Positions 42,739 through 53,157 of a stretch of 64,000 nt of DNA are shown here, piece by piece. Each line of letters begins with the position of its first letter. The first letter of the stretch is position 1. The notes beneath the pieces are model-generated. The model searched no databases. It was given only the letters and a program-made list of their open reading frames with translations, and was not told the DNA's origin. The translations under genes and the position numbers were made by a program. The DNA lies in contig NZ_KB892705.1 of NCBI RefSeq assembly GCF_000373905.1, forward strand, positions 1,240,001-1,304,000. The letters run 5' to 3'. Source of the DNA: Mycobacterium sp. 155 (GTDB taxonomy: Bacteria; Actinomycetota; Actinomycetes; Mycobacteriales; Mycobacteriaceae).

Positions 42739-43413
42739 TCAGGCGAAGCCCGCAAGGGCGCCCCGACCGACGTGCATCGTCTGGCCGGTGATGTGGCGGG
42801 CGGCCGGTGTGGTCAGGAACACCGCGAGCCGCGCGATCTCGTCGGCCACCGATTGCGGGGTGCTGCTCAAGCCGTCGTAGCCGGGATTCGAGCCGCGGCC
42901 CGGAGCGACGGCGTTGATCGTGATCCCGCGGGCGCCGAAATGACCCGCCTGACCGGCGGTCCAGTCGGCCAGCGCGGACCTGATAGCGGCCTCCGCGCTG
43001 CCCTCGCGAGGGGTCTCGGCGACGATGTTGACGATGGTGCCGCCCGAACGCAGGTGATCGCCGATGATTTGGATCGTCAGCGCCGCCGACACCACCGTGG
43101 CATCGAGCGCTTCGCGCCACGCGGCAGCGTGGTCAGCCAAGGTGAAGGTGCGCGGATCCTTGGCGTCCCAACGGGGTGCCGGGACATTGACCAGGGTGTC
43201 GATGTGGTGCGGGAACTGCGGTCCGGCTTCTTCGAGGCTGGCCGGGTCGGTGGCGTCGAAGACGATCGACTCGACTTCGAGTTCCTTGGCGGCGACCTCC
43301 AGGTCGTCACGGCGACTGCCGGCGATTATCACGTTGTGGCCGGCGTCCTTGAACCCCGTCGCGATTACGCGACCAAGCTCGGTATCGCCACCGGTGACCA
43401 GCACCTCCGCCAT
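42739..43413 (-). CDS. SDR-family protein with degenerate active site (Rv1856c-like)
   Basis: A 224-residue Rossmann-fold protein. The nucleotide motif is TGGDTELGR, an altered T-G-x3-G-x-G. The usual catalytic Y-x-x-x-K is missing: the region where it should be ([23 protein letters not shown]) has no Tyr. The end of the fold ([15 protein letters not shown] and [18 protein letters not shown]) is well preserved. It matches Rv1856c in position. The lack of a catalytic Tyr suggests a binding or regulatory role rather than a dehydrogenase. ATG at 43413 with GGAGG upstream. Confidence 0.85.
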   Translation of the reverse strand: MAEVLVTGGDTELGRVIATGFKDAGHNVIIAGSRRDDLEVAAKELEVESIVFDATDPASLEEAGPQFPHHIDTLVNVPAPRWDAKDPRTFTLADHAAAWREALDATVVSAALTIQIIGDHLRSGGTIVNIVAETPREGSAEAAIRSALADWTAGQAGHFGARGITINAVAPGRGSNPGYDGLSSTPQSVADEIARLAVFLTTPAARHITGQTMHVGRGALAGFA

Positions 43414-43544
43414 GATGTACCTCCATGTACCTGGGGATCGCCGCCCGGGCGGGGACGATCACCCGTCGATGTTACTGGAGGGTAGCAATCTGGCGAAACC
43501 TGACGCGCGTCTATCCGGCGGTGGGTTCCCCTATGGTTTGTGCC

Positions 43545-43580
43545 ATGACGCGGACCATTGCGGGTTCGGCCCGGTCGTGA
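43545..43580 (+). CDS. Short leader ORF overlapping modB start
   Basis: An 11-codon frame ([11 protein letters not shown], stop TGA) whose stop overlaps the modB GTG as GTGA. It stands where modA would be expected. It may be a translation-coupling leader or a remnant of a lost modA. Confidence 0.3.
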   Translation: MTRTIAGSARS

Positions 43581-44371
43581 ACACAAGTCCCGGCCTGCCG
43601 CGGTGGATCTATCTGCCGGCCGCGCTCGGAGCCGCCTTCGTGGTACTGCCACTGCTGGCGGTGCTCGTGAAGGTGGACTGGACCCGGTTCTGGACGCTGA
43701 TCGCCAGCGATTCGTCCACGGCAGCGTTGCTGCTCAGCCTCAAGACCGCGACCGCCAGCACGCTGCTGTGTGTGCTGTTCGGCGTCCCACTCGGGCTGGT
43801 ACTGGCGCGCAGCGAGGGCCGGGTCGTGCGGCTGACCCGTCCACTGATCCTGCTGCCGTTGGTGTTGCCGCCGGTGGTCGGCGGAATCGCGCTGCTGTAT
43901 GCGTTCGGTCGGCTCGGCATCATCGGCCGCTACCTGGAGGCTGGCGGCGTGCATATCGCCTTCACCACGACGGCTGTGGTGCTGGCGCAGACCTTTGTCT
44001 CGCTGCCGTTCCTGGTGATCTCGTTGGAAGGAGCGGCGCGTACCGCGGGAGCCGAGTTCGAGGTGGTGGCCGCGACCCTCGGGGCGCGGCCCAGCACGGT
44101 CTGGTGGCGGGTGACGCTGCCTCTGCTGGCACCTGGCCTGTTGTCGGGTGCGGTGCTCGCGTTTGCCCGGGCGTTGGGGGAGTTCGGTGCCACTCTGACG
44201 TTCGCAGGTTCGCGTCAGGGGGTGACCAGGACCTTGCCATTGGAGATCTACCTGCAGCGGGAGAGCGATGCCGATGCTGCCGTGGCGTTGTCCGTGGTGT
44301 TGGTCGTGGTGGCCGCGGTCGTGGTGGTCGGGCTGGGTGGCCGCAGGTTGCGCTCGGGGGCATGGGCATGA
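43577..44371 (+). CDS. modB: Molybdate ABC transporter permease
   Basis: A 264-residue membrane protein with five to six helices and the permease signature [20 protein letters not shown] (EAA loop). GTG start at 43577. Orthologue of Rv1858. It is coupled to modC by an ATGA overlap. In M. tuberculosis modA lies directly upstream; here the upstream gene on the plus strand is missing and only an 11-codon frame remains, so the periplasmic molybdate-binding protein must be elsewhere or replaced. Confidence 0.93.
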   Translation: MNTSPGLPRWIYLPAALGAAFVVLPLLAVLVKVDWTRFWTLIASDSSTAALLLSLKTATASTLLCVLFGVPLGLVLARSEGRVVRLTRPLILLPLVLPPVVGGIALLYAFGRLGIIGRYLEAGGVHIAFTTTAVVLAQTFVSLPFLVISLEGAARTAGAEFEVVAATLGARPSTVWWRVTLPLLAPGLLSGAVLAFARALGEFGATLTFAGSRQGVTRTLPLEIYLQRESDADAAVALSVVLVVVAAVVVVGLGGRRLRSGAWA

Positions 44372-45450
44372 CGGGGCTGGCCGCACGTGCGGTGGTCGCC
44401 CGCCGGGGGCTCGACCTCGAGATGACGGTGCCACCCGGTGAGGTACTGGCGGTGCTCGGCCCCAATGGCGCGGGTAAGTCGACGACGTTGCACGTCATCG
44501 CCGGTCTGGTCGAGCCCGACGCGGGTTGCGTCCAGATCGGCGATCGGGTGGTCACCGACACCGACACCGGTATCCACGTGCCGACCCATGCGCGTCGGGT
44601 CGGGTTGATGCTGCAGAACCCGCTGTTGTTCCCACATCTGAGCGTCGGTGCGAACGTGGCGTTCGGTCCGCGCAGTCGGCATCGGATGGGCAGGGCAGCC
44701 GCGCGTGCTTGCGCTCTGCGTTGGTTGACCGAGGTCGACGCCGGTGATCTGGCCGACCGCACACCACGTCAATTGTCCGGCGGCCAGGCGCAGCGGGTGG
44801 CGTTGGCCCGCGCATTGGCCGCTGAGCCCGATGTATTGCTGCTGGACGAGCCGATGGCAGGGCTCGATGTAGCGGTGGCTGGTGCGATGCGCAAGGTGTT
44901 GCGTCGGGTTCTGACCGTGGACGGACGGTGTGCGGTGCTGATCACCCACGACCTGCTCGACGTGTTGACGCTCGCCGACCGGGTGGTGGTGATCGAGGCC
45001 GGCCATATCGTCGAGAGTGGTTCTGCGGCAGCGGTGTTGGCGGTGCCGAAAAGCCGTTTTGCGGCACATTTCGCCGGCGTCAACCTCGTCGCAGGCGTCG
45101 CGGCCGGTGCAGGTGACCTGACGACGGCATGGGGTGCGAGCTGGCACGGCACACCGACCGGGGATGTGGTGCCGGGTCGCCCGGCGGTCGCGGTGTTTGC
45201 GCCGTCGGCGGTGGCGGTGTACCGCGACGAGCCGCACGGCAGCCCCCGTAATACCGTCGCGGTCACCGTCGCCGAGCTGGACAGCCGTGGGCCAGGGATC
45301 CGGGTGCGCGCTGATGAGCAGCCTGACGGGGCACCCGGGCTGGCCGCCGACGTCACTGCGGAATCGGCCGCCGAGCTCCGGCTGACGCCGGGGGAGCGGG
45401 TCTACTTCACAGTCAAGGCGCAGGAGATTGCGGTCCATTCCGCGCCGTAA
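44368..45450 (+). CDS. modC: Molybdate ABC transporter ATPase
   Basis: A 360-residue protein: ATPase domain with Walker [10 protein letters not shown], signature [13 protein letters not shown] and Walker [12 protein letters not shown], followed by a C-terminal MOP/TOBE domain (residues about 290-360, with AEFELDS-like [14 protein letters not shown]) that senses molybdate in relatives. ATG at 44368 overlaps the modB stop. Orthologue of Rv1859. Import of molybdate supplies cofactor for nitrate and other molybdoenzymes. Confidence 0.94.
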   Translation: MTGLAARAVVARRGLDLEMTVPPGEVLAVLGPNGAGKSTTLHVIAGLVEPDAGCVQIGDRVVTDTDTGIHVPTHARRVGLMLQNPLLFPHLSVGANVAFGPRSRHRMGRAAARACALRWLTEVDAGDLADRTPRQLSGGQAQRVALARALAAEPDVLLLDEPMAGLDVAVAGAMRKVLRRVLTVDGRCAVLITHDLLDVLTLADRVVVIEAGHIVESGSAAAVLAVPKSRFAAHFAGVNLVAGVAAGAGDLTTAWGASWHGTPTGDVVPGRPAVAVFAPSAVAVYRDEPHGSPRNTVAVTVAELDSRGPGIRVRADEQPDGAPGLAADVTAESAAELRLTPGERVYFTVKAQEIAVHSAP

Positions 45451-45660
45451 CGGTACTTGCTGCACAGGCGATAACCGGTGAGATCGAGGCCTGCTCAGGC
45501 CCCGCCGCGGGTCCGGCGTGGCGCCTGCGGCCTTGCCATGTCAGCAATGCGGTAACTATGTGCTGACAAGCGTATTAATGATGTGTAGCAATCGTCGGAT
45601 TAAACACTTTGAGAGCAACGCACACTTGCGTCACGGCGGTAACACGGTAGTTTCTTCCCC

Positions 45661-46725
45661 ATGGACGAGTCGGACGCGATGTCTCCTCGACGCAGGGGTC
45701 TGTCGAAAAAGCTGGCACTGGCCGCGGTGACCGGTGCGACCGCGGTGGCTGTGGCGCTGCCAGCAGTGGCGCAAGCCGATCCTGAGCCGCCGCCTCCGCC
45801 CCCCGGCAACACGTCCCAGCCCGCGGCTCCCGCCGACCCCAACGCGCCGCCTGCCGCGCCTGCTGCGCCTGCGGACCCTGGTGCACCCGCCGCCCCGGCC
45901 GCTGCGCCTCCGGCACCCGGCGCGCCGGAACCGGCACCCGCCGATCCGAACGCGCCTCCTGCGCCGGCGGCACCCGCGCCGGAGCCAGGCCGCGTGGACA
46001 ACGCGGCGGGCGGTTTCAGCTATGTCGTTCCGCAGGGCTGGAAGGTCTCCGACGCCACCCAGTTGTCCTACGGGCAAGCCCTGCTGACGAAGATTCCGCC
46101 GGAGGGCACGCCGGAGCCGCCCAACGACACCAGCGTGCTGCTCGGCCGGCTCGACCTCAAACTGTTCGCCGGTGCCGAAGCCGATAACGACAAGGCCGCG
46201 GTCCGGTTGGCGTCGGACATGGGTGAGTTCTTCATGCCGTTCCCGGGGACACGTGTCAACCAGGAGACCGTTCCGCTCGATGCGAACGGATTGGCTGGCG
46301 CCGCTTCGTATTACGAGGTGAAATTCACCGACGCCAACAAGCCCAACGGCCAGATCTGGGCCGGGGTGGTCGGCAATCCCACACCCGCGGGCGCGCCGCG
46401 TGGCCAGCGCACCCCGGAACGGTGGTTCGTAGTCTGGCTCGGGTCGGCCGATCACCCGGTAGACAAGGACGCCGCGGTGGCCCTGGCCAATTCGATCCGG
46501 CCGTGGACGCCGCCCGCCGCGCCGCCGCCGGACCCGAATGCCCCGGCCGCGCCGCCTGCTGACCCGAACGCCCCGGCTGCGCCGCCTGCTGACCCGAACG
46601 CCCCGGCTGCGCCGCCTGCTGACCCGGCCGCGCCGCCGCCACCGAACGCTCCGCCGGCGCATCCTGCGGTCGGTGTACCGGTTCCGGTCACCAACGCCCC
46701 GCCGGAGATGATGCCGCCGTCCTGA
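45661..46725 (+). CDS. apa: Alanine- and proline-rich secreted glycoprotein Apa
   Basis: A 354-residue secreted protein, orthologue of Rv1860 (also called the 45/47-kDa antigen or fibronectin attachment protein). A signal peptide ([19 protein letters not shown], cleavage near AQA-DP) is followed by a long Ala-Pro-rich region, a folded domain (about residues 115-280, with [11 protein letters not shown] and [22 protein letters not shown]), and a C-terminal Pro-rich tail of three ten-residue repeats. The related protein is O-mannosylated and binds fibronectin. ATG at 45661; the upstream 210-bp gap isolates it from modC. Confidence 0.97.
   Translation: MDESDAMSPRRRGLSKKLALAAVTGATAVAVALPAVAQADPEPPPPPPGNTSQPAAPADPNAPPAAPAAPADPGAPAAPAAAPPAPGAPEPAPADPNAPPAPAAPAPEPGRVDNAAGGFSYVVPQGWKVSDATQLSYGQALLTKIPPEGTPEPPNDTSVLLGRLDLKLFAGAEADNDKAAVRLASDMGEFFMPFPGTRVNQETVPLDANGLAGAASYYEVKFTDANKPNGQIWAGVVGNPTPAGAPRGQRTPERWFVVWLGSADHPVDKDAAVALANSIRPWTPPAAPPPDPNAPAAPPADPNAPAAPPADPNAPAAPPADPAAPPPPNAPPAHPAVGVPVPVTNAPPEMMPPS
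46531..46620 (+). repeat. 30-bp repeats in the apa tail
   Basis: Three copies at 46531-46560, 46561-46590 and 46591-46620, the last two identical and the first with two differences. Each encodes [10 protein letters not shown]. Confidence 0.95.
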
Positions 46726-46740
46726 CGGGCGGTCTGGGGC

Positions 46741-46998
46741 CTACGGACCGACATACGGCACGTTGCCGGCCAGGTTGTTGATGTTCATGAGGTAGCAGTT
46801 GGTGCCGCCGAAGCCCATCGCTCCTGCTGTCACACACCGCTGGAACGTGCCGTCCTGCCCGACTGGCCCGTCACAGGTCGTACCGCCGCCCCACGGCGTC
46901 CATCCGCCCTGGCAGCCGGCAGCGGCCGGGGACGCCGTCGTCAGTGCGATACCGCTTGTCGCCAGTACGGTGACTGCCAGCCCAATGAGAGCCTTCAT
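46741..46998 (-). CDS. Small secreted CDGP-motif peptide
   Basis: An 85-residue product from ATG at 46998 (MKALIGLAVTVLATSGIAL...) with GAGGAGAGG upstream. Signal peptide cleavage is likely after SPAAA. The mature 57 residues contain GGTTCDGPVGQDGTFQRC, an example of the CDGP-type motif found in small mycobacterial secreted proteins, with four cysteines in total (GCQGG, TTCDG, QRCV, NCYLM) that could make two disulfides. The longer frame upstream to 47343 has no support. Convergent with apa (15-bp gap). Function unknown. Confidence 0.8.
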   Translation of the reverse strand: MKALIGLAVTVLATSGIALTTASPAAAGCQGGWTPWGGGTTCDGPVGQDGTFQRCVTAGAMGFGGTNCYLMNINNLAGNVPYVGP

Positions 46999-47457
46999 CG
47001 TCCTCTCCTCGTGGAGCCCGCGGGTTGCGTTTGCTGGCGCCGCAGTGTGACAGGTGGTGCGAATGTGATGAAAGTGGCTGGTGTGAGATAGCTGGTAAAG
47101 CAGCCGAACATCCAGTACCGCGAGGGTGGGTGGTTGATCCGAATCGCTTACCCGGAATATCTGTGCTGTACATTGCGACCTCCGTGCCCCTGAGGCGTCG
47201 CATCCGCGTGGCGCCGCACCTGATCCACGGCGAGTTGCCAGATAAAACAAAGGATAGCTGCGCAACGACACGCCGACAATGTGATAACGATTTGCTCGAC
47301 CGCATATCGATGCCGGGGCAAATAGTCCTGGTAGACCGGCCATCGTCGGCCGATCGTGCTCAATTCGTCAGATGAATTGTTATTTTCGGTTGGTACACCT
47401 GAGAGAGGCCCCGCGGGCCCCGCTGGGCTGAGCCAGCGACAGGCAGGAGAAACTGCA
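46999..47457. other. Divergent intergenic region between CDGP peptide and GlsB-like gene
   Basis: 459 bp with no coding frame I can support; base composition is more AT-rich than the genes around it. It must hold the divergent promoters. A perfect inverted repeat (CAATTC, 47361-47366, and GAATTG, 47374-47379, with a 7-base gap) and a GGCC-containing hairpin (47340-47355) could be operators. The last 60 bp carry AGGCAGGAG, the ribosome site of the following gene. Confidence 0.6.
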
Positions 47458-47760
47458 ATGGATGTAATGGCGGCGACTGAGTTCCTCGCCCGCTCCACGA
47501 CGCTGACCAGTGTTGGCTGGATCGGCTATGTAATCATCGGCGCGCTTGCCGGTTGGATCGCAGGCAAGATCGTCAAGGGTGGCGGCTCAGGCATTCTGAT
47601 GAACGTCGTCATCGGGATCATTGGAGCGTTGATCGGCGGCTTCTTGCTGAGCTTCTTCCTCAACACCGCCGCGGGTGGTTGGTGGTTCACCCTGTTCACG
47701 GCAATCCTCGGGTCGGTGATCCTGCTCTGGATCGTCGGGTTGGTCCGCAAACGCAGCTGA
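47458..47760 (+). CDS. GlsB/YeaQ/YmgE-family membrane protein (Rv1861-like)
   Basis: A 100-residue protein with three hydrophobic helices; family phrases are [21 protein letters not shown] and [19 protein letters not shown] at 47458 with AGGAG upstream. Known as transglycosylase-associated proteins but with no proven activity; several relatives are stress-induced. Orthologue of Rv1861. The ADH gene begins 11 bp later, so they are co-transcribed. Confidence 0.9.
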   Translation: MDVMAATEFLARSTTLTSVGWIGYVIIGALAGWIAGKIVKGGGSGILMNVVIGIIGALIGGFLLSFFLNTAAGGWWFTLFTAILGSVILLWIVGLVRKRS

Positions 47761-47771
47761 CAGCTCTCCCG

Positions 47772-48788
47772 ATGACCAGTGGGAGCATGGCCGCGTGGCA
47801 GGTCGCCAATCCCGGCCCGGTGAGCACGAACCCGCTGCAGCGGGTGACGGTTCCGATTCCGGAGCCGTCACCCGGTGAGCTATTGGTGGCGGTGCGCGCC
47901 TGTGGCGTGTGCCGCACCGATCTGCATGTCGCCGAGGGTGACCTGCCTGTGCACCGGCCGCGGGTGATCCCCGGGCACGAGATCGTCGCTGAGGTGGTCG
48001 AGGTCGGCCCGGACACCGACGGTGGTTTTGTCCCGGGCGATCTTGTGGGCGTCGCCTGGTTGCGGCATACCTGCGGACAGTGTGCTTACTGCCGTCGCGG
48101 CAGAGAGAATCTGTGCCCGCAGTCGCGGTACACAGGATGGGACGCCGACGGCGGATACGCCGAATTCGCCACCGCGCCGGCATCTTTTGTTCACCGGCTG
48201 CCCGAGGGCTACTCCGATGCCGAACTGGCACCGCTGCTGTGCGCCGGCATCATCGGATACCGCGCGCTGCGGAGAACGGACCTGCCGCCGGGTGGCCGGC
48301 TGGGCATCTACGGTTTCGGCGGCAGTGCACACTTGACCGCCCAGGTGGCAATGGCTGAGGGTGCCACGGTCCATGTGATGACGCGCGGCGAGGAGGCACG
48401 TGAGCTGGCGCTGGCGCTGGGTGTGGCGTCGGTGCAGGGCAGCGCCGACCCGCCGCCCGAGCCACTCGACGCCGCGATCCTGTTCGCGCCGGTGGGGGAG
48501 TTGGTCCTGCCGGCGATGGAGGGATTGGACCGCGGCGGGATCCTGTCGATCGCCGGCATCCACCTCACGGACATCCCGGTGCTGAACTACCAGCGGCACC
48601 TGTTCCAAGAGCGCGAGATCCGGTCGGTGACCGCCAACACCCGCGACGACGCCCGAGAATTTCTGGCCTTCGTCGGCGCCCACCGAGTCGAGGTCACCAC
48701 GCCCCGATATCCGATGAACCGTGCCGCCGACGCGCTTGCCGATCTGGCCGCCGGGCGGATCGCCGGGGCGGCGGTGCTGCTGCCCTGA
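47772..48788 (+). CDS. adhA: Zinc-dependent alcohol dehydrogenase (AdhA-like)
   Basis: A 338-residue medium-chain dehydrogenase. Catalytic-zinc motif is [12 protein letters not shown] with ligands in CGVCRTD; structural zinc is carried by the four cysteines in [15 protein letters not shown]. The nucleotide motif is [16 protein letters not shown]. Orthologue of Rv1862. ATG at 47772 preferred (an ATG at 47787 is possible). It oxidises primary alcohols or reduces aldehydes with NAD(P)H; substrate not determined. Confidence 0.92.
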   Translation: MTSGSMAAWQVANPGPVSTNPLQRVTVPIPEPSPGELLVAVRACGVCRTDLHVAEGDLPVHRPRVIPGHEIVAEVVEVGPDTDGGFVPGDLVGVAWLRHTCGQCAYCRRGRENLCPQSRYTGWDADGGYAEFATAPASFVHRLPEGYSDAELAPLLCAGIIGYRALRRTDLPPGGRLGIYGFGGSAHLTAQVAMAEGATVHVMTRGEEARELALALGVASVQGSADPPPEPLDAAILFAPVGELVLPAMEGLDRGGILSIAGIHLTDIPVLNYQRHLFQEREIRSVTANTRDDAREFLAFVGAHRVEVTTPRYPMNRAADALADLAAGRIAGAAVLLP

Positions 48789-48793
48789 CGAAT

Positions 48794-49552
48794 CTAGGCC
48801 GACAGATGCCAGACCAGCGCCGCGGCCAGCGCACCGAGCCCGTTCAACGACCAGTGCAGAGCGATCGGCGCCAGCAGGCTGCCGCTGCGTCGACGCAACC
48901 AGGTGAACACGAACCCGGCAAACCCGGTTGCCACCACCGCCATGACGACTCCGGCCACCATGCCGAAGATTCCGCCGCCCAACAAGCGGGTGAATCCCAC
49001 ATTGCCGCTGGTCAACCCCAGCGAGCTGGCGATGTGCCAGAGACCGAACAGCAGCGAACCACCCGCGGCGACACCGCGGAAACCCCAGGCCCGGTCGAGC
49101 GCGCCGTGCAGGACGCCGCGGAAGGCCAACTCCTCGGGAATCACCGTTTGCAACGGGATGATCACCATCGAGGCGATCAATGCGCCCGAAATGGTCGCGT
49201 AGTGGTTGTTCATGAACATCGGCCGCGTCCATGGCAGTAGCGCGCCGACGGCGATAACCGTCAACACCACGGCGACCGCCGCCAACGCGTAACCGGCACC
49301 CGAACGCCAGTGCTCGCGGCTAAGACCCAGCTCGGCCCAACCCAGACCGCGTGCCCGCACAAGGACTAGCAATCCGAGTGCCGCCGCGGGCACGGTCGCG
49401 ACACTGGCCCACGGTGTGGTGAAGTGCGCAATCACATTCGTCAGCGTCAGCACCACGATCACGACCCCGATATCGGCGTAGATACGGAAGTGGTGCAACG
49501 CCGACAGCTGGCCCACCAGGGGATGCTCTGCTACCGCGGCGTGGTCAGACAT
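48794..49552 (-). CDS. CPBP-family intramembrane metalloprotease
   Basis: A 252-residue membrane protein with about eight helices. The family motifs EE-x-x-x-R in IPEELAFRGVLHGAL, F-x-x-x-H in FGLWHIASSL, and H in ALHWSLNGL are conserved, so the abortive-infection (Abi)/CAAX-type protease site is intact. Start ATG at 49552; the frame to 49612 has no support. Orthologue of Rv1863c. It lies 38 bp downstream of xfp in the same direction and may be in its operon. Confidence 0.9.
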   Translation of the reverse strand: MSDHAAVAEHPLVGQLSALHHFRIYADIGVVIVVLTLTNVIAHFTTPWASVATVPAAALGLLVLVRARGLGWAELGLSREHWRSGAGYALAAVAVVLTVIAVGALLPWTRPMFMNNHYATISGALIASMVIIPLQTVIPEELAFRGVLHGALDRAWGFRGVAAGGSLLFGLWHIASSLGLTSGNVGFTRLLGGGIFGMVAGVVMAVVATGFAGFVFTWLRRRSGSLLAPIALHWSLNGLGALAAALVWHLSA

Positions 49553-49590
49553 AACTTGCCCAGTATACCGGCGTGGCGCAATAGCCCAGG

Positions 49591-51960
49591 TCACATCCGT
49601 TGCCAGGTCCACTCCGAGATCGCCGGATCGTCCTCACCGTGTTCACGCGTGTAGCTGCGCGCAGCCAACCGGGCATCGACCATCTCCTGCCGCAGGCCCG
49701 CGGCGCGAGCCGACAAACCCTCGACCCGGTCGATGACGTCCATAACCAGGTGGAACCTATCCAGGTCGTTGAGCATGACCATGTCGAACGGCGTCGTGGT
49801 AGTGCCCCGCTCCTTGAATCCACGCACATGGAGCTGGTCATGGTTGGCGTGTCGGTAGGCCAACCGGTGGATCAGCCACGGGTAGCCGTGGTAGGCGAAG
49901 ATAACGGGCCTGTCGGTGGTGAAGACCGAATCGAATTCGCGCTCGGACATTCCGTGCGGATGCTCAGATTCAGGTTGCAGCCGCATGATGTCGACGACGT
50001 TGACCACGCGGACCTTCAGTTCGGGCAGGCGGCGGCGCAGGATGTCGGCCGCGGCCAGGATTTCGAGCGTCGGGATGTCACCGGCACAGGCCAGCACCAC
50101 ATCGGGTTCTTCGGAACCAGTACTGGCCCATTCCCAGATCCCCAATCCCCGGGTGCAGTGTGCGATGGCCTCGTCCATCGTCAGATAGTTCAGCGCCGGT
50201 TGCTTCCCGGCGACGACGACGTTGACGTAATCACGGCTGCGCAGGCAGTGGTCGGCGACCGAGAGCAGGGTGTTGGCATCCGGCGGCAGGTACACCCGCA
50301 CTACCTCGGGCCGTTTGTTGGCCACATGATCGATGAATCCGGGGTCCTGGTGCGACGCGCCGTTGTGGTCCTGGCGCCAGACATGCGAGGTCAGCAAGTA
50401 ATTCAGCGACGCGATCGGCCGCCGCCACGGCAGGTGCGAACTGCTGAACAGCCATTTGGCGTGCTGGTTGAGCATCGAGTCGACGATGTGCACGAACGCC
50501 TCGTAGCAGTTGAAGAGGCCGTGGCGGCCGGTCAGCAGGTAGCCCTCCAGCCAGCCCTGACACAGGTGTTCGGAGAGCACCTCCATAACCCGGCCGTCGG
50601 GCGCCAGATGGTCGTCGCCGGGTTCGATCTCGGCCAGCCAGGCCCGGTCAGTCGATTCGAACACCGATGCCAACCGGTTGGACGCGGTTTCGTCGGGGCC
50701 CATCAACCGGAACCGGTCGGGGTTGCGGGTGATCACGTCGCGCAGGAAGCCGCCGAGTACGCGGGTCGCCTCCGCGGTCTCGGTTCCAGGTCGGTCCACA
50801 GCGACGGCATAGTCGGTGAAGTCGGGCAGGTCGAGGTCACGCAACAGCAGCCCGCCGTTGGCATGCGGGTTCGCACTCATCCGCCGATTGCCGGTGGGTG
50901 CGGCGGCCCGCAGCTCCTCTCGCAATGCGCCGGTCTCGTCGAACAGCTCCTCGGGACGGTAGCTGCGCAGCCACTCGTCAAGTTGTGCGAGGTGCGCGGG
51001 GTTGGTGCGGGTTTCCGACAGGGGCACCTGGTGCGAGCGCCAGGTGCCCTCTACCTGCTTGCCGTCGACCTCCCTCGGGCCGGTCCAGCCTTTCGGCGTG
51101 CGCAGGACGATCATCGGCCACAACGGCCGGCCGGGTTCGCCGTCGAGCCGCGCCGCGCGCTGGATCGCGGCGATCTGGTCGAACGCGTCATCGAACGCCG
51201 CAGCCAACTGCTGATGGACATCTGCCGGGTCGTCGCCGGCGACCGTGATCGGCCGATAGCCGTACCCATACAGCAACGAGTCGAGTTCCTCGGCGGGAAT
51301 GCGCGCAAGCACAGTGGGATTCGCGATCTTGTAACCGTTGAGATGCAGGATCGGCAGCACCGCGCCGTCGGTGACCGGGTTGAGGAATTTGTTCGAATGC
51401 CAACTCGCCGCCAGCGGTCCGGTCTCGGCTTCACCGTCGCCGATCACGCAAGCCACCACCAGGTCAGGGTTGTCGAAAGCCGCGCCGTACGCGTGCACCA
51501 GCGCATAGCCCAGCTCGCCACCCTCGTGGATGGAACCCGGTGTCTCGGCCGCGACATGACTGGGAATGCCGCCGGGAAAAGAAAACTGCCGGAACAGCTT
51601 CTGCAGTCCGTCGGTGTCCTCGCCGATTCCGGTGTAGACCTCGCTGTAGGTACGTTCCAGGTAGGCGTTGGCCACCAGTCCCGGGCCGCCGTGTCCTGGC
51701 CCGGTGATGTAGATCACATCGGAATCGCGCTCGCGGATGATGCGGTTGAGGTGGGCATAGATGAGGTTCAGTCCCGGGGTGGTGCCCCAGTGGCCGAGCA
51801 GGCGGGGTTTGACGTGCTCGGCGACCAGCGGTTCCCGTAGCAGCGGATTGTCCAGCAGGTAGATCTGCCCGACCGACAGGTAATTGGCGGCGCGCCAGTA
51901 AGAATCGATAAGCGTCAGTTCGTCATCGGACAGCGTCGAGGTGAGTGCCTGTGCAGTCAT
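49591..51960 (-). CDS. xfp: Xylulose 5-phosphate/fructose 6-phosphate phosphoketolase
   Basis: A 789-residue thiamine diphosphate enzyme. Family blocks include [63 protein letters not shown] and [16 protein letters not shown]. It splits xylulose 5-phosphate (or fructose 6-phosphate) with phosphate to acetyl phosphate and a shorter sugar phosphate. ATG at 51960 chosen; ATGs at 51969 and 51972 add only a few residues. It is divergent from a polyol dehydrogenase, and together they could channel pentitols to acetyl phosphate once a kinase acts. Confidence 0.97.
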   Translation of the reverse strand: MTAQALTSTLSDDELTLIDSYWRAANYLSVGQIYLLDNPLLREPLVAEHVKPRLLGHWGTTPGLNLIYAHLNRIIRERDSDVIYITGPGHGGPGLVANAYLERTYSEVYTGIGEDTDGLQKLFRQFSFPGGIPSHVAAETPGSIHEGGELGYALVHAYGAAFDNPDLVVACVIGDGEAETGPLAASWHSNKFLNPVTDGAVLPILHLNGYKIANPTVLARIPAEELDSLLYGYGYRPITVAGDDPADVHQQLAAAFDDAFDQIAAIQRAARLDGEPGRPLWPMIVLRTPKGWTGPREVDGKQVEGTWRSHQVPLSETRTNPAHLAQLDEWLRSYRPEELFDETGALREELRAAAPTGNRRMSANPHANGGLLLRDLDLPDFTDYAVAVDRPGTETAEATRVLGGFLRDVITRNPDRFRLMGPDETASNRLASVFESTDRAWLAEIEPGDDHLAPDGRVMEVLSEHLCQGWLEGYLLTGRHGLFNCYEAFVHIVDSMLNQHAKWLFSSSHLPWRRPIASLNYLLTSHVWRQDHNGASHQDPGFIDHVANKRPEVVRVYLPPDANTLLSVADHCLRSRDYVNVVVAGKQPALNYLTMDEAIAHCTRGLGIWEWASTGSEEPDVVLACAGDIPTLEILAAADILRRRLPELKVRVVNVVDIMRLQPESEHPHGMSEREFDSVFTTDRPVIFAYHGYPWLIHRLAYRHANHDQLHVRGFKERGTTTTPFDMVMLNDLDRFHLVMDVIDRVEGLSARAAGLRQEMVDARLAARSYTREHGEDDPAISEWTWQRM

Positions 51961-52067
51961 CTGTCCCATCATGGTGGTGCCCGGTAAACAACGGGTAAGA
52001 ATTATTGACGCCGACGGCAGCGATATCGCGAAAAAATAGTGCTCACCGGCCGAACGGAGACAGTCAG

Positions 52068-53105
52068 ATGAACACCACCACCACCGGGGCGCCCGCCACC
52101 ATGCGGGCCAGTGTGATGACCGGCGTAGGCACACTGAACATCGAAGACCGGCCCGTGCCGGCACCCGCGCCGCATGAGGTGCTGGTCGAGGTCGCTGCTG
52201 TCGGCGTGTGCGGCTCTGACGTGCACTACTACCGGCACGGGCGCATCGGAGACTTCGTCGTCGAGGAACCGATGATCCTCGGGCATGAACTGTCCGGGAG
52301 GATCATCGTCGTGGGCGATGGCGTCGACCCCGACCGGGTCGGTCAGCGGGTCGCTGTCGAGCCGCAGCACCCGTGCCGGCGCTGCAAGCAGTGCCTGGCC
52401 GGTCGGTACAACCTGTGCCCGGAGATGAAGTTCTACGCCACCCCGCCCGTCGACGGTGCGTTCTGCCGATATGTCACCATCGACGACGACATGGCGCACG
52501 CTGTACCGGATTCCGTGTCCGACGAGGCCGCGGCGCTGCTCGAGCCGCTCTCGGTCGCCATCGCCACGATGCGCAAGGCGCGCGTGGTTCCTGGTTCGTC
52601 GGTCCTGATCGCCGGGGCCGGGCCAATCGGCGTGATCTGTGCGCAGACCGCGCGCGCGTTCGGCGCGGCCCGCATTGTGGTCACCGATCCGGTGGCCGCA
52701 CGGCGCGAGCGGGCGCTGCAGTTCGGCGCCACCGAGGTGCTCGATCCTATGGTCGTCGATGTCACCGCGATCGATCCTGTCGACGCGTTTGTCGATGCCA
52801 GCGGTGCACCGGTGGCCGTCGTGAGCGGCATCAAGGCCGTGGGCCCAGCCGGTCACGTCGTGCTGGTCGGCATGGGCGCTGACGAGTACGCGCTGCCGGT
52901 CAGCCACATCCAGAACCTGGAGATCAACGTCACCGGCGTGTTCCGCTACACCGACACCTGGCCCGCCGCAATACATCTGGCGGCCAGCGGTGCCGTCGAC
53001 CTCGATGCGATGGTCACCGGCCGCTACGACCTCGAACACGTCGGCGAGGCCCTCGACGGTGACAGCGACCCCGCCAGCCTCAAGTCCATTGTCCGCCCGC
53101 AGTGA
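52068..53105 (+). CDS. NAD(P)-dependent polyol (xylitol/sorbitol) dehydrogenase
   Basis: A 345-residue medium-chain dehydrogenase with [16 protein letters not shown], the typical polyol-dehydrogenase opening, GHELSGRI, a structural-zinc motif [15 protein letters not shown], and coenzyme motif [17 protein letters not shown] at 52068 preceded by GGAGA. Pfam-level identity points to sorbitol/xylitol dehydrogenases that make fructose or D-xylulose. Divergent from xfp with 107 bp between start codons. Confidence 0.9.
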   Translation: MNTTTTGAPATMRASVMTGVGTLNIEDRPVPAPAPHEVLVEVAAVGVCGSDVHYYRHGRIGDFVVEEPMILGHELSGRIIVVGDGVDPDRVGQRVAVEPQHPCRRCKQCLAGRYNLCPEMKFYATPPVDGAFCRYVTIDDDMAHAVPDSVSDEAAALLEPLSVAIATMRKARVVPGSSVLIAGAGPIGVICAQTARAFGAARIVVTDPVAARRERALQFGATEVLDPMVVDVTAIDPVDAFVDASGAPVAVVSGIKAVGPAGHVVLVGMGADEYALPVSHIQNLEINVTGVFRYTDTWPAAIHLAASGAVDLDAMVTGRYDLEHVGEALDGDSDPASLKSIVRPQ

Positions 53106-53157
53106 GTGACCGGCCGCGCCGCCCTGGTGACCGGTGGTAGGGCCGGCCCCCAAATGC

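Noticed and set aside
46741..47343. Long 200-residue form of the CDGP peptide
   Set aside because: The internal ATG at 46998 has a strong ribosome site followed by a signal peptide, while the upstream extension lacks either.
49600..51840. 746-codon open frame antisense to xfp
   Set aside because: It is a mirror of a clearly real phosphoketolase; the translation has low complexity typical of antisense high-GC frames and no family features.
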